DNA from: Clostridia bacterium
GTDB lineage: Bacteria; Bacillota; DSM-16504; Desulfitibacterales; Desulfitibacteraceae
Direction: 5' to 3'
DNA: 7,555 bases
NCBI GenBank assembly: GCA_018333845.1
Contig: JAGXSK010000365.1
Coordinates: forward strand, 1-7,555
The position numbers were made by a program, and so were the translations under genes. The notes below the pieces were generated by a model, which saw nothing but the letters and a program-made list of their open reading frames with translations, made no database searches and was not told the DNA's origin. Position 1 is the stretch's first letter. The number at the start of each line of letters is the position of its first letter. Positions 1-6,078 of the stretch are shown here, one piece after another.

Positions 1-458
1 TTTATATTTATATAAAAGAAAGAGAGCCAGCTTCACTTGTTGTGGCACAGGAAAAATTTATTTTAGTAGATATCAAAGGATTTTACATACAGGATGTGGA
101 ATCAATAAGGGAGTTTCCTAATCTACCTTTAATAACTGGATTAACCCTGGAAGAAAATCTGCCTTATGGACAAAAAATAGATAACAAGGCATTAACAGCA
201 GCCCTTGAAATCTCCGAGCAAATCTGGGATAAAAGCAGTATTTATTTCAATGAAATAAATGTTTCATCTGGAGAAAATGACATCTTGTTATATACCAAGG
301 AGGGTATCATGGTTAAAATTGGGAACTCAAAAAATATTCATGAAAAGCTAGCAGTATTTGAAAAGCTATATTTAAAACAGAGGGAGGAAGGAAATCTTTC
401 TCAGTTGGAGTATATTGACATAAGCTTTGCAGGTCTGCCAGTAATCAAATATAAGTAA
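1..458 (+). CDS. ftsQ: Cell division protein FtsQ/DivIB, C-terminal part (5' end outside window)
   Basis: This is the C-terminal part of the bitopic divisome protein FtsQ/DivIB, which with FtsL and FtsB (DivIC) links the cytoplasmic ring to septal peptidoglycan synthesis from outside the membrane. The frame is open from base 3 and 151 residues are visible. The cytoplasmic tail, membrane segment and most of the POTRA domain lie upstream. Family signs are an ER-P-A-L-V strand near the edge, the LPLITG turn (about residues 43-48 of the visible part), a strand ending in VKIG, and the closing Y-IDISFAGLPVIK strand typical of the FtsQ beta domain. A GTG at 42 is in frame but lies inside conserved sequence with no ribosome binding site, so it is not the start. 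sbp follows after 12 bp, so the two are surely co-transcribed. The position just before sbp-ftsA-ftsZ supports the assignment; sequence identity to the family is otherwise modest. Confidence 0.88.
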   Translation, partial: YIYIKEREPASLVVAQEKFILVDIKGFYIQDVESIREFPNLPLITGLTLEENLPYGQKIDNKALTAALEISEQIWDKSSIYFNEINVSSGENDILLYTKEGIMVKIGNSKNIHEKLAVFEKLYLKQREEGNLSQLEYIDISFAGLPVIKYK

Positions 459-470
459 AGGATGTTTATA

Positions 471-800
471 ATGTGGTTACCATTAATCGGTCTATTAATA
501 GGAATAATATTAGGATTGCAACTTCCCTTTGCTGTACCAGTTGGCTTTGCAAAATATATGTCTGTAGCCTTGTTAGCAGCTTTTGATTCGGTTGTTGGAG
601 GAATTAGAGCAAATTTAGAGGGCAAGTATGATAACACAATTTTTGTAACAGGATTTATTGCTAACACTTTTTTTGCAGGTGTTCTGGCATATATTGGGGA
701 ACAGATTGGTGTTGAACTCTACCTGGCTGCAGTTTTTGCTTTTGGTGTTCGCCTGTTTGAAAACCTGGCCATTGTTCGGCGTATAATTATAAAAAAATAA
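471..800 (+). CDS. sbp: Small basic protein Sbp (DUF1290 membrane protein)
   Basis: The product is a 109-residue integral membrane protein of the Sbp/DUF1290 family, found next to ftsA-ftsZ in many Bacillota and of unknown biochemical role. It starts MWLPLIGLLIG, as B. subtilis Sbp does. It keeps the family motifs LAAFDSVVGGIRANLEGKYDN (about residues 35-55) and ELYLAAVFAFGVRLFENLAIVRR (about 82-104). Hydrophobic segments lie at roughly 2-19, 26-42, 56-76 and 82-98. The start is placed at ATG 471 rather than ATG 462 because the AAAGGA at 457-462 is spaced correctly for 471 and overlaps the earlier ATG, and because family members begin MWLP. The length is close to the roughly 110-120 residues usual for the family. 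It sits 12 bp after ftsQ, and an 83-bp gap separates it from ftsA. The gene name follows B. subtilis; function is not inferred beyond a possible link to division. Confidence 0.88.
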   Translation: MWLPLIGLLIGIILGLQLPFAVPVGFAKYMSVALLAAFDSVVGGIRANLEGKYDNTIFVTGFIANTFFAGVLAYIGEQIGVELYLAAVFAFGVRLFENLAIVRRIIIKK

Positions 801-815
801 AAAACCCTTTTGAAA

Positions 816-842
816 AAAGGTATTTATCATATCTTGTGGAAT
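816..842 (+). promoter_or_regulatory. Candidate sigma-H promoter for ftsA-ftsZ
   Basis: The -35-like AAAGGTATT at 816-824 matches the sigma-H consensus RnAGGAWWW at all but one fixed position. After an 11-bp spacer, GTGGAAT at 836-842 matches the -10 consensus RnnGAAT exactly. The expected transcript start is near 849-850, upstream of the ftsA ribosome binding site. In B. subtilis one of the ftsAZ promoters is known to be sigma-H dependent and raises FtsZ levels for polar septation, so the position is meaningful. This is a match by eye in AT-rich DNA and is not proven. Confidence 0.45.
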
Positions 843-868
843 TTTTTTATGGGATTGATGTTGTCCAT

Positions 869-875
869 GGAGGTG
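869..875 (+). promoter_or_regulatory. Ribosome binding site that sets the ftsA start
   Basis: GGAGGTG lies 8 bases before TTG 884. It decides for the TTG start over the upstream in-frame GTG at 836, which has no Shine-Dalgarno sequence and would place the binding site inside the gene. Confidence 0.8.
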
Positions 876-883
876 CAAATAGG

Positions 884-2116
884 TTGCCCCAAAATAGAAT
901 TGTTGTAGGTTTAGATGTAGGCAGCACAAAAGTTGCAGCAGTGGTAGGAGAAATAACAGAATTAGGCGAGGTTAAGATTACTGGAATAGGTGAGTGTTCA
1001 TCAAATGGGCTGCGAAAAGGTATTATTGTAGACATAGATGGGGTTGCGCGTTCCATACTTCAGGCTGTCCAGTCAGCGGAAAGAATGAGCGGGCAAAAGA
1101 TTGCATCGGCTTATGTAGGAGTAACTGGAACTCACATTTACTCTGTCAACAATAAGGGTGTTGTAGCAGTAGGCAACAGAGATGGGGAAATATCTGTTGC
1201 AGATGTGGAAAGGGCCATATCTGCAGCCAAGGTAATAAACCTGCCTTTAGATAAGGAAGTTTTACATGTTATTCCAAGGCAATACGTGGTAGATGGTTAT
1301 GATGGCATATTGGATCCTGTAGGAATGGTTGGCTCAAGATTAGAAGTAGAAGTTAGTATTATCATTGGGGCTAGTGCATCTATACAAAATTTGGGTAAAG
1401 CAGTGTCAAGGGCAGGATTACATATTGAAGGTTTTGTACTAAATCCACTGGCATCATCTGAAGCTGTGCTGCAGCCTGTTGAAAGAGATCTAGCCTCTGT
1501 GGTTATAGATATTGGAGGTGGAACCACTGAAATCTCCCTCTTTGATGAGGATGGCTTGTGGTTTGCATCAATACTGCCAGTCGGTGCCTACCATGTAACA
1601 AGCGATTTGGCTGTTGGTTTAAGGATACCCTTAAACCAGGCTGAAAGGATAAAAATTGAGCACGGATGCGTTCTTAGCAGCCTGATGCCTGAAGAAGAGT
1701 ATATTACCATCTCTAATGTAGGTGGTCATGAACAAAGGAAAGTATCTAAAAAGATTTTGGCAAGTATTATTGAGCCCAGGATCCAGGAAATACTTCATAT
1801 GATCAAGCAGGAAATAAAATCATCTGGTTTTAAAGGGGTTATCCCCGCAGGGGTCATCTTTACTGGCGGGGGCTGCTGCCTGGATGGACTAGCAGAATTA
1901 GCAGCAGAGCAGCTGGACATGCCCGTTAGGATAGGCTATCCATGTAATGTGGGCGGCATGATAGATATGGTTAACCACCCTAGATATGCAACTGGCATAG
2001 GATTAATAATATATGGATCACGAAGAATGGCATCTGCAGAAGCTGCCGCTGTTAGTGATAATAATATTAAGGGCTACATAAATAGTATTAAAAGCTGGTT
2101 TAAAGACTTATTTTGA
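884..2116 (+). CDS. ftsA: Cell division protein FtsA
   Basis: FtsA is the actin-family ATPase that anchors FtsZ filaments to the inner face of the membrane and recruits the later divisome. From the TTG start the protein has 410 residues, in the usual FtsA range. The ATPase signatures are all present: phosphate-1 loop VVGLDVGSTKV (about 7-17), phosphate-2 loop DIGGGTTE (from D209), and the adenosine motif FTGGG (glycines 328-330). The FtsA-specific 1C subdomain falls between the first two. The extreme C-terminus, GYINSIKSWFKDLF, is an amphipathic helix with aromatic residues, as expected of the membrane-targeting sequence. The TTG is chosen because of the well-spaced GGAGGTG and because homologues start a few residues before the phosphate-1 loop; a GTG at 836 would add 16 residues of unlike sequence. 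ftsZ follows after 13 bp, so the two form an operon. Confidence 0.96.
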   Translation: MPQNRIVVGLDVGSTKVAAVVGEITELGEVKITGIGECSSNGLRKGIIVDIDGVARSILQAVQSAERMSGQKIASAYVGVTGTHIYSVNNKGVVAVGNRDGEISVADVERAISAAKVINLPLDKEVLHVIPRQYVVDGYDGILDPVGMVGSRLEVEVSIIIGASASIQNLGKAVSRAGLHIEGFVLNPLASSEAVLQPVERDLASVVIDIGGGTTEISLFDEDGLWFASILPVGAYHVTSDLAVGLRIPLNQAERIKIEHGCVLSSLMPEEEYITISNVGGHEQRKVSKKILASIIEPRIQEILHMIKQEIKSSGFKGVIPAGVIFTGGGCCLDGLAELAAEQLDMPVRIGYPCNVGGMIDMVNHPRYATGIGLIIYGSRRMASAEAAAVSDNNIKGYINSIKSWFKDLF

Positions 2117-2129
2117 GGGAGGATGCTAC

Positions 2130-3179
2130 ATGTTAGAATTGGAACATCTAGAGTACAATCCATTTGCCAAGATAAAGGTTATTGGGGTGGGTGGAGGAGG
2201 CAATAATGCCGTTAATCGTATGATCTCGGCTAATTTACAGGGAGTCGATTTTATTTGTGTAAATACAGATGCTCAATGCTTGAGTCTTAGTCATGCACAA
2301 ACAAAGATTCAGATTGGCAGTAAACTTACAAAAGGGTTAGGTGCTGGTGCTAATCCAGAGATTGGCAAAAAAGCGGCAGAGGAATCTCGAGATGAAATAG
2401 TCAAAAGCCTTGAGGGTGCAGATATGGTTTTTGTTACGGCTGGAATGGGTGGCGGAACAGGAACAGGTGCTGCTCCCATAGTTGCTGAGGTAGCTAAACA
2501 ACAGGGAGCTTTAACAGTAGGAGTAGTGACAAGGCCCTTCACCTTTGAAGGTAAAAAAAGGGCAAGTCAGGCAGAAATAGGCATACAAGAATTAAAAGAT
2601 AAAGTAGATACGCTTATAATAATACCTAATGATAGATTGTTGCAGGTAGCAGATAAAAATACCTCTATTTCAGATGCTTTTAAGATAGCAGATGATATTT
2701 TGCGTCAGGGTGTCCAGGGCATTTCTGACTTGATTGCTGTTCCCGGTTTAATAAACTTGGACTTTGCCGATGTTAAAACAATCATGATGGATACTGGGTC
2801 AGCCTTAATGGGCATTGGACGTGCCAATGGTGATAAACGTGCAGTAGAAGCGGCTAATATGGCAATATCCAGTCCACTATTAGAAACCTCAATTGAAGGT
2901 GCCAAGGGAGTACTATTAAATATTACTGGCGGCAGCAACCTTGGTTTATTTGAAGTTAATGAGGTGGCGGAAATTATTTCATCTGCTGCAGATCCAGAAG
3001 CTAATATAATCTTTGGAGCAGTAGTTGATGATAAGCTAGAAAATGAGCTTAGGGTAACGGTAATAGCTACTGGCTTTGATGAAAGGAAACGACCAACTGA
3101 ATCCTTTAAAAAGGAAATAGAAGTAAAGCCATTTACTGAAGATGATCTTGACATTCCAGCTTTTTTAAGAAGACGATAA
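2130..3179 (+). CDS. ftsZ: Cell division protein FtsZ
   Basis: FtsZ is the tubulin-like GTPase that polymerises into the cytokinetic ring at midcell and, in spore formers, near the pole. The protein has 349 residues. It shows the nucleotide-binding GVGGGGNNAVNRM (about 19-31), the tubulin signature GGGTGTG at 107-113, the DRLLQ region (168-172), and the catalytic synergy loop NLDFADV (209-215), which completes the GTPase site of the neighbouring subunit. The C-terminal peptide DLDIPAFLRRR (339-349), which binds FtsA and SepF, is intact and ends in three arginines. The linker between the globular core (ending near 316) and this peptide is only about 20 residues, shorter than the roughly 50 of B. 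subtilis. ATG 2130 is preceded by GAGGGAGG with a 7-base gap. The gene is last in its transcription unit and a terminator follows. Confidence 0.98.
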   Translation: MLELEHLEYNPFAKIKVIGVGGGGNNAVNRMISANLQGVDFICVNTDAQCLSLSHAQTKIQIGSKLTKGLGAGANPEIGKKAAEESRDEIVKSLEGADMVFVTAGMGGGTGTGAAPIVAEVAKQQGALTVGVVTRPFTFEGKKRASQAEIGIQELKDKVDTLIIIPNDRLLQVADKNTSISDAFKIADDILRQGVQGISDLIAVPGLINLDFADVKTIMMDTGSALMGIGRANGDKRAVEAANMAISSPLLETSIEGAKGVLLNITGGSNLGLFEVNEVAEIISSAADPEANIIFGAVVDDKLENELRVTVIATGFDERKRPTESFKKEIEVKPFTEDDLDIPAFLRRR

Positions 3180-3210
3180 TAAAGGCAATAATAAAATAGA
3201 AAACCAACTA

Positions 3211-3245
3211 AACGGCAGCTCTTATACAGGGACAGCCGTTTTTTT
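3211..3245 (+). terminator. Rho-independent terminator after ftsZ
   Basis: AACGGC at 3211-3216 pairs perfectly with GCCGTT at 3235-3240. Further imperfect pairing is possible inside the loop. A run of seven T follows at 3239-3245. It ends the dcw transcription unit and isolates spoIIGA, which has its own promoter just downstream. Confidence 0.85.
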
Positions 3246-3282
3246 ATTCTAAAGTACTTTATTAATTACAAGCAATTCGCAA

Positions 3283-3293
3283 TAAGTGACAAA
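3283..3293 (+). promoter_or_regulatory. Possible Spo0A box overlapping the spoIIGA -35 element
   Basis: Read on the minus strand, this stretch begins TTTGTC, matching the start of the extended 0A-box consensus TTTGTCGAAAA, but then diverges; 7 of 11 positions match. A second stretch, TTCGCAA at 3276-3282, differs by one base from the 0A core TTCGNCA. Spo0A~P activates the B. subtilis spoIIG promoter from boxes that overlap its -35 region, so the location fits. The matches are weak on their own. Confidence 0.35.
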
Positions 3294-3318
3294 CTTTTTT
3301 AGATTGCTTCTGTATAAT
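3286..3318 (+). promoter_or_regulatory. Candidate spoIIGA-sigE promoter with long spacer
   Basis: GTGACA at 3286-3291 differs by one base from the -35 consensus TTGACA, and TATAAT at 3313-3318 is a perfect -10. The spacer is 21 bp instead of about 17. The B. subtilis spoIIG promoter has the same peculiarity, with a 22-bp spacer, and depends on Spo0A~P to be used by sigma-A RNA polymerase. No hexamer resembling TTGACA lies at the normal 17-bp distance here. Confidence 0.55.
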
Positions 3319-3376
3319 TGTTTTAGAAGTCATAGACTAGTACTGCATTTAATATAATTATATGGAGTATACTTTT

Positions 3377-3383
3377 GAGGTGG
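3377..3383 (+). promoter_or_regulatory. Ribosome binding site that sets the spoIIGA start
   Basis: GAGGTGG precedes TTG 3389 by 5 bases, or 8 bases counted from the end of GAGG. It rules out the in-frame ATG at 3362, which lies upstream of it and has no Shine-Dalgarno sequence. TTG 3392 is the nearest alternative. Confidence 0.7.
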
Positions 3384-3388
3384 CCTCA

Positions 3389-4327
3389 TTGTTGGATGAC
3401 AACATTCTATATTTAGACGTATTGTTCCTTGTGAATCTTACCATGGATTTTGTACTAATCTGGGCAACAACAAAATTAACTGGCTTTGCCACGTCTTTTA
3501 AAAGAATTTTTGTTGCAGCATGTACAGGGGCTTTGTATTCAGTTGCCGTCTATTTTCCCGCTTTACATACCTCTTTATCATCACTGCTGGTCAAAATTGC
3601 ATTTTCAATACTGATGATATACATTGCCTTTTATCCTTTGAGCTTTAAAAAAATGATTCAGGCCCTAGCATATTTTTATTTTATTATCTTTGCTGTTGGA
3701 GGAGCCATGTTGGCAGCAGTTTATTTAATGAAGACTGAAAATACTGTGCAGGCCATTGTCTCTGGCAAGTTTATCATACCAGAGCCATTGGGGTACAATT
3801 GGATTTTAGCTGCCGTTGTTACTGCTGTGATTATTGGCAGGTATGGAACTAAACTTATAATAAAAAATTTTATAAAAAGTATTCTATATGTTCCAGTGAT
3901 TATTTGTCTGGGTGAGGAAAGGGTTGCCCTGAAAACTCTGGTTGATACAGGCAACCAGTTAACAGATCCCATTACCGGAAAACCGGTAATGATAGCAGAA
4001 TTAGATGCTTTGAAGGGGATAATTCCTAAAAAAGCCTTTGAAGAATTGAGAAACAATGATGACTTTGACGTTAATTCAATTATTACATGTCTATCAGAAA
4101 CATATTTGGCTTCAAGGCTCAGGGTGATACCTTTTAATTCCATAGGTGAACAAAAAGGCATGCTGGTAGGTATCAGGCCTGATGCAGTTATAATTGTACA
4201 TAACCACAAGACAATCAAGATAAAGGACATAATTATAGGAATTTATAAATATAAGCTGTCTTCTAAAGGCATATACAATGGGCTTTTACATCCAGAATTA
4301 TTGCAAAACGTTATCTCCAGTGGATAG
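3389..4327 (+). CDS. spoIIGA: Pro-sigma-E processing aspartic protease SpoIIGA
   Basis: SpoIIGA is the membrane-embedded aspartic protease that removes the pro-sequence of sigma-E in the mother cell after the forespore signal SpoIIR arrives. From TTG 3389 the product has 312 residues (309 in B. subtilis). The N-terminal half holds five hydrophobic segments at about 6-30, 37-58, 63-84, 89-113 and 137-152. The cytoplasmic half carries the protease signature LVDTGNQLTDPITGKPVMI, with the predicted catalytic aspartate at D186. Near the C-terminus, RVIPFNSIG-Q-GML-GI-PD matches the family pattern. TTG 3389 is favoured by the GAGGTGG just before it and because homologues begin almost at the first membrane segment; ATG 3362 would add nine residues without a ribosome binding site. 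The substrate gene sigE follows after 45 bp in the same unit, the classic spoIIG arrangement. Confidence 0.95.
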   Translation: MLDDNILYLDVLFLVNLTMDFVLIWATTKLTGFATSFKRIFVAACTGALYSVAVYFPALHTSLSSLLVKIAFSILMIYIAFYPLSFKKMIQALAYFYFIIFAVGGAMLAAVYLMKTENTVQAIVSGKFIIPEPLGYNWILAAVVTAVIIGRYGTKLIIKNFIKSILYVPVIICLGEERVALKTLVDTGNQLTDPITGKPVMIAELDALKGIIPKKAFEELRNNDDFDVNSIITCLSETYLASRLRVIPFNSIGEQKGMLVGIRPDAVIIVHNHKTIKIKDIIIGIYKYKLSSKGIYNGLLHPELLQNVISSG

Positions 4328-4353
4328 ATTTGCTGCTTGATTTTTTACTCATT

Positions 4354-4364
4354 TAGGGGAGGGG
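4354..4364 (+). promoter_or_regulatory. sigE ribosome binding site with a perfect internal complement
   Basis: The Shine-Dalgarno region TAGGGGAGGGG sits 8 bases before ATG 4373. It is perfectly complementary, over 11 bases, to CCCCTCCCCTA at 4485-4495 inside sigE. The site sets the start at 4373 rather than the upstream in-frame ATG at 4337, which has no ribosome binding site. Whether the mRNA folds this way is inference. Confidence 0.7.
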
Positions 4365-4372
4365 TCCTGTTA

Positions 4373-5098
4373 ATGAACAAACTTTTACAACTTCGCTGGC
4401 AGGTTAAAATTAAACTACTAAATATTTTAATCAAGCTCAAACTGCATCCAGAAGTGCATTATGTAGGCAGCAGTGAGGCATTACCCCCTCCCCTATCTAA
4501 TGATGAAGAAAAATATTTAATAGATAAGCTTGAAGAGGGAGACAGGGCAGTAAAAAGTGTGCTCATAGAACGAAATTTAAGGCTGGTTGTATATATAGCC
4601 AGGAAGTTTGAAAATACTGGCGTTGGCATAGAGGATTTGGTTTCCATAGGGACCATAGGCTTAATAAAAGCTGTAAACACCTTTGATCCAAAGAAAAAAA
4701 TTAAACTTGCTACCTATGCATCCAGATGTATAGAAAATGAAATTTTAATGCACTTAAGAAGAAATAACAAAACAAAAACCGAGGTGTCTTTTGACGAGCC
4801 CCTTAATATTGATTGGGATGGAAATGAGCTGTTATTATCCGATGTCTTGGGAACGGAAAATGACATTATTTATAGATCTATTGAGGAGGAAGTAGATAAA
4901 AAGCTGCTCCATGCAGCTATGAAAAAATTAAATCCTAGAGAAAAGAAAATTATGGAATTTAGGTTTGGTTTGATGGATGGAACAGAAAAAACACAAAAGG
5001 AAGTAGCAGATATTCTCGGCATTTCTCAATCATATATATCAAGACTTGAAAAAAGAATTATTAAAAGATTAAGAAAGGAATTTCGAAAATTAGAATAA
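4373..5098 (+). CDS. sigE: RNA polymerase sporulation sigma factor SigE (pro-sigma-E)
   Basis: Sigma-E directs early mother-cell gene expression. It is made as an inactive precursor held at the membrane by an N-terminal pro-sequence. The product has 241 residues (239 in B. subtilis). Residues 1-29 form a basic amphipathic stretch; by alignment with B. subtilis, cleavage should fall between H29 and Y30, just before YVGSSEALPPPLS. Region 2 runs from about 66 to 135 and contains LIERNLRLVVYIARKFENTG, the core-binding and DNA-melting segments, and KLATYASRCIENEILMHLRR. The segment SFDEPLNIDWDGNELLLSDVLGT (139-161) is nearly invariant in SigE. Region 4.2 has the helix-turn-helix TQKEVADILGISQSYISRLEKR (about 207-228). 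ATG 4373 is selected by its G-rich Shine-Dalgarno and by the homologous N-terminus. It is co-transcribed with spoIIGA, whose product is its processing protease. A strong terminator follows. Confidence 0.98.
   Translation: MNKLLQLRWQVKIKLLNILIKLKLHPEVHYVGSSEALPPPLSNDEEKYLIDKLEEGDRAVKSVLIERNLRLVVYIARKFENTGVGIEDLVSIGTIGLIKAVNTFDPKKKIKLATYASRCIENEILMHLRRNNKTKTEVSFDEPLNIDWDGNELLLSDVLGTENDIIYRSIEEEVDKKLLHAAMKKLNPREKKIMEFRFGLMDGTEKTQKEVADILGISQSYISRLEKRIIKRLRKEFRKLE
4485..4495 (+). promoter_or_regulatory. Possible anti-Shine-Dalgarno segment within sigE
   Basis: CCCCTCCCCTA lies in the codons for Pro38-Pro39-Pro40-Leu41 (ccc cct ccc cta, 4484-4495). It can pair without mismatch to the sigE Shine-Dalgarno at 4354-4364, forming an 11-bp helix with 8 G-C pairs across a loop of about 120 bases. 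A role in limiting sigE translation is inference only. Confidence 0.4.
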
Positions 5099-5127
5099 AC
5101 AGATTAGCTTGAACTCAGCCAGCTTTG

Positions 5128-5154
5128 ACAGTCACTTTATGTGGCTGTTTTTTT
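5128..5154 (+). terminator. Rho-independent terminator after sigE
   Basis: An 8-bp stem, 5128-5135 with 5141-5148, contains one G-U pair and closes a five-base loop. A run of seven T follows at 5148-5154. An alternative pairing of CAGCCA at 5116-5121 with TGGCTG at 5142-5147 overlaps it. It ends the spoIIGA-sigE unit about 30 bp after the sigE stop, so sigG needs its own promoter. Confidence 0.9.
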
Positions 5155-5177
5155 GATTCTATATTTTATCCAAGCCG

Positions 5178-5207
5178 GTATAAAAGTTCGTAGCCATGGT
5201 AATAATT
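5178..5207 (+). promoter_or_regulatory. Sigma-F-type promoter for sigG-spoIIR
   Basis: GTATA at 5178-5182 matches the sigma-F -35 (GYWTA). After 15 bp, GGTAATAATT at 5198-5207 matches the -10 consensus GGNRANANTW at every position. The leading GG is the base pair of positions that marks sigma-F over sigma-G promoters; the sigma-G -10 form (CATNNTA) does not fit well in the same register. Transcription should start near 5213-5216, giving a leader of about 45 bases. sigG is known to be sigma-F dependent in B. subtilis. Confidence 0.7.
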
Positions 5208-5259
5208 TTAAGGAACGAAGCACTAAACACCACTAGCACATAAAAAGGAGGTAAGTTCA

Positions 5260-6054
5260 TTGATCGCAAATAAAGTAGAAATTTGTGGTGTAAATACTTC
5301 CAAATTACCTGTATTAACAAACAAAGTAATGCGAGAACTATTTTTAGAAATTAAAAATGGTAATGAAGAAGCCAGGGATAAGCTTGTTAATGGGAATCTA
5401 CGGCTGGTGCTAAGTGTTATCCAAAGATTTACCAATAGAGGGGAATATGTGGACGACCTATTTCAAGTGGGATGTATTGGTTTAATGAAAGCAATAGACA
5501 ATTTTGATTTAAATCAAAATGTAAAGTTTTCTACTTATGCAGTACCAATGATAATTGGTGAAATTAGAAGATATTTACGAGACAACAATCCGATTAGAGT
5601 TAGTCGATCCTTGAGAGATATTGCATATAAGGCATTACAAGTAAGGGATGCTCTTGTTAGCAAAAACTCACGGGAACCATCAATTAATGAAATTGCAGAA
5701 GCCCTTGATGTTCCAAGGGAACAGATTATTTTTGCCCTTGATGCTATACAGGAACCCATATCATTATTTGAACCTATCTATCACGATGGGGGAGATCCTA
5801 TTTTTGTGATGGATCAAATAGGAGACGATAAAAACAATGACAACAGCTGGTTGGAAAGAATTGCTGTTAAAGAGGCCCTTAATAAACTAAATAATAGGGA
5901 AAAACATATTCTAACACTTAGGTTTTTTGATGGCAAAACCCAGATGGAGGTAGCTGATGAGGTTGGCATATCCCAGGCACAAGTGTCAAGACTTGAGAAG
6001 GCGGCCCTGCACCATATGCGCAAATATGTGCAAGTAAATAACAAGGAAGTTTAG
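5260..6054 (+). CDS. sigG: RNA polymerase sporulation sigma factor SigG
   Basis: Sigma-G is the late forespore sigma factor; it drives genes for spore DNA protection, germination receptors and other forespore functions. The protein has 264 residues (260 in B. subtilis). The N-terminus NKVEICGVNTSKLPVLTN is the hallmark of SigG. Region 2 (about 42-110) includes LVNGNLRLVLSVIQRF, GEYVDDLFQVGCIGLMKAIDNFD and KFSTYAVPMIIGEIRRYLRD. Region 3 begins with IRVSRSLRDIAYKALQVRD (112-130). Region 4.2 has the helix-turn-helix TQMEVADEVGISQAQVSRLEK (about 227-247). N44 corresponds to Asn45 of B. subtilis SigG, the residue linked to binding by the anti-sigma factor Gin/CsfB, so similar control is possible. 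The start is TTG 5260, eight bases after AAGGAGG, and gives the expected N-terminus. spoIIR follows 24 bp after the stop with no promoter seen between them. Confidence 0.98.
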   Translation: MIANKVEICGVNTSKLPVLTNKVMRELFLEIKNGNEEARDKLVNGNLRLVLSVIQRFTNRGEYVDDLFQVGCIGLMKAIDNFDLNQNVKFSTYAVPMIIGEIRRYLRDNNPIRVSRSLRDIAYKALQVRDALVSKNSREPSINEIAEALDVPREQIIFALDAIQEPISLFEPIYHDGGDPIFVMDQIGDDKNNDNSWLERIAVKEALNKLNNREKHILTLRFFDGKTQMEVADEVGISQAQVSRLEKAALHHMRKYVQVNNKEV

Positions 6055-6078
6055 GAAATTAAATGAGGTGTATTTTTA

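Noticed and set aside
462..470. ATG 462 as the sbp start
   Set aside because: It overlaps the AAAGGA binding site; homologues begin MWLP, which corresponds to ATG 471.
757..787. TTGAAA, 19 bp, TATAAT as a sigma-A promoter inside the end of sbp
   Set aside because: The spacer is too long and the sequence encodes conserved Sbp residues, so the match is probably chance, although a minor ftsA promoter cannot be excluded.
806..820. Small hairpin (CCTTTT with AAAAGG) after sbp as a terminator
   Set aside because: The stem has only two G-C pairs, the loop is three bases, and no T-run follows.
836..883. GTG 836 as the ftsA start
   Set aside because: No ribosome binding site precedes it, the added 16 residues do not look like FtsA, and the GGAGGTG at 869-875 points to TTG 884.
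2705..3154. Open frame of 149 codons on the minus strand opposite ftsZ
   Set aside because: It is antisense to highly conserved ftsZ sequence, serine/proline-rich, and has no family resemblance or ribosome binding site that I can see; a shadow of the real gene.
3353..3358. Second TATAAT upstream of spoIIGA
   Set aside because: No -35-like hexamer lies 15-19 bp upstream, and it is too close to the ribosome binding site to be a better candidate than 3313-3318.
3362..3388. ATG 3362 as the spoIIGA start
   Set aside because: It has no Shine-Dalgarno sequence, while GAGGTGG lies downstream of it; the family starts close to the first membrane segment.
3721..4230. Open frame of 169 codons on the minus strand opposite spoIIGA
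   Set aside because: It lies wholly within spoIIGA, and its composition follows from the sense codons; no supporting start signal or recognisable domain.
5950..6075. Separate sigma-F promoter for spoIIR at the end of sigG
   Set aside because: GCATA at 5966-5970 resembles a -35, but no GG-type -10 follows at 15-16 bp; other candidates are absent.
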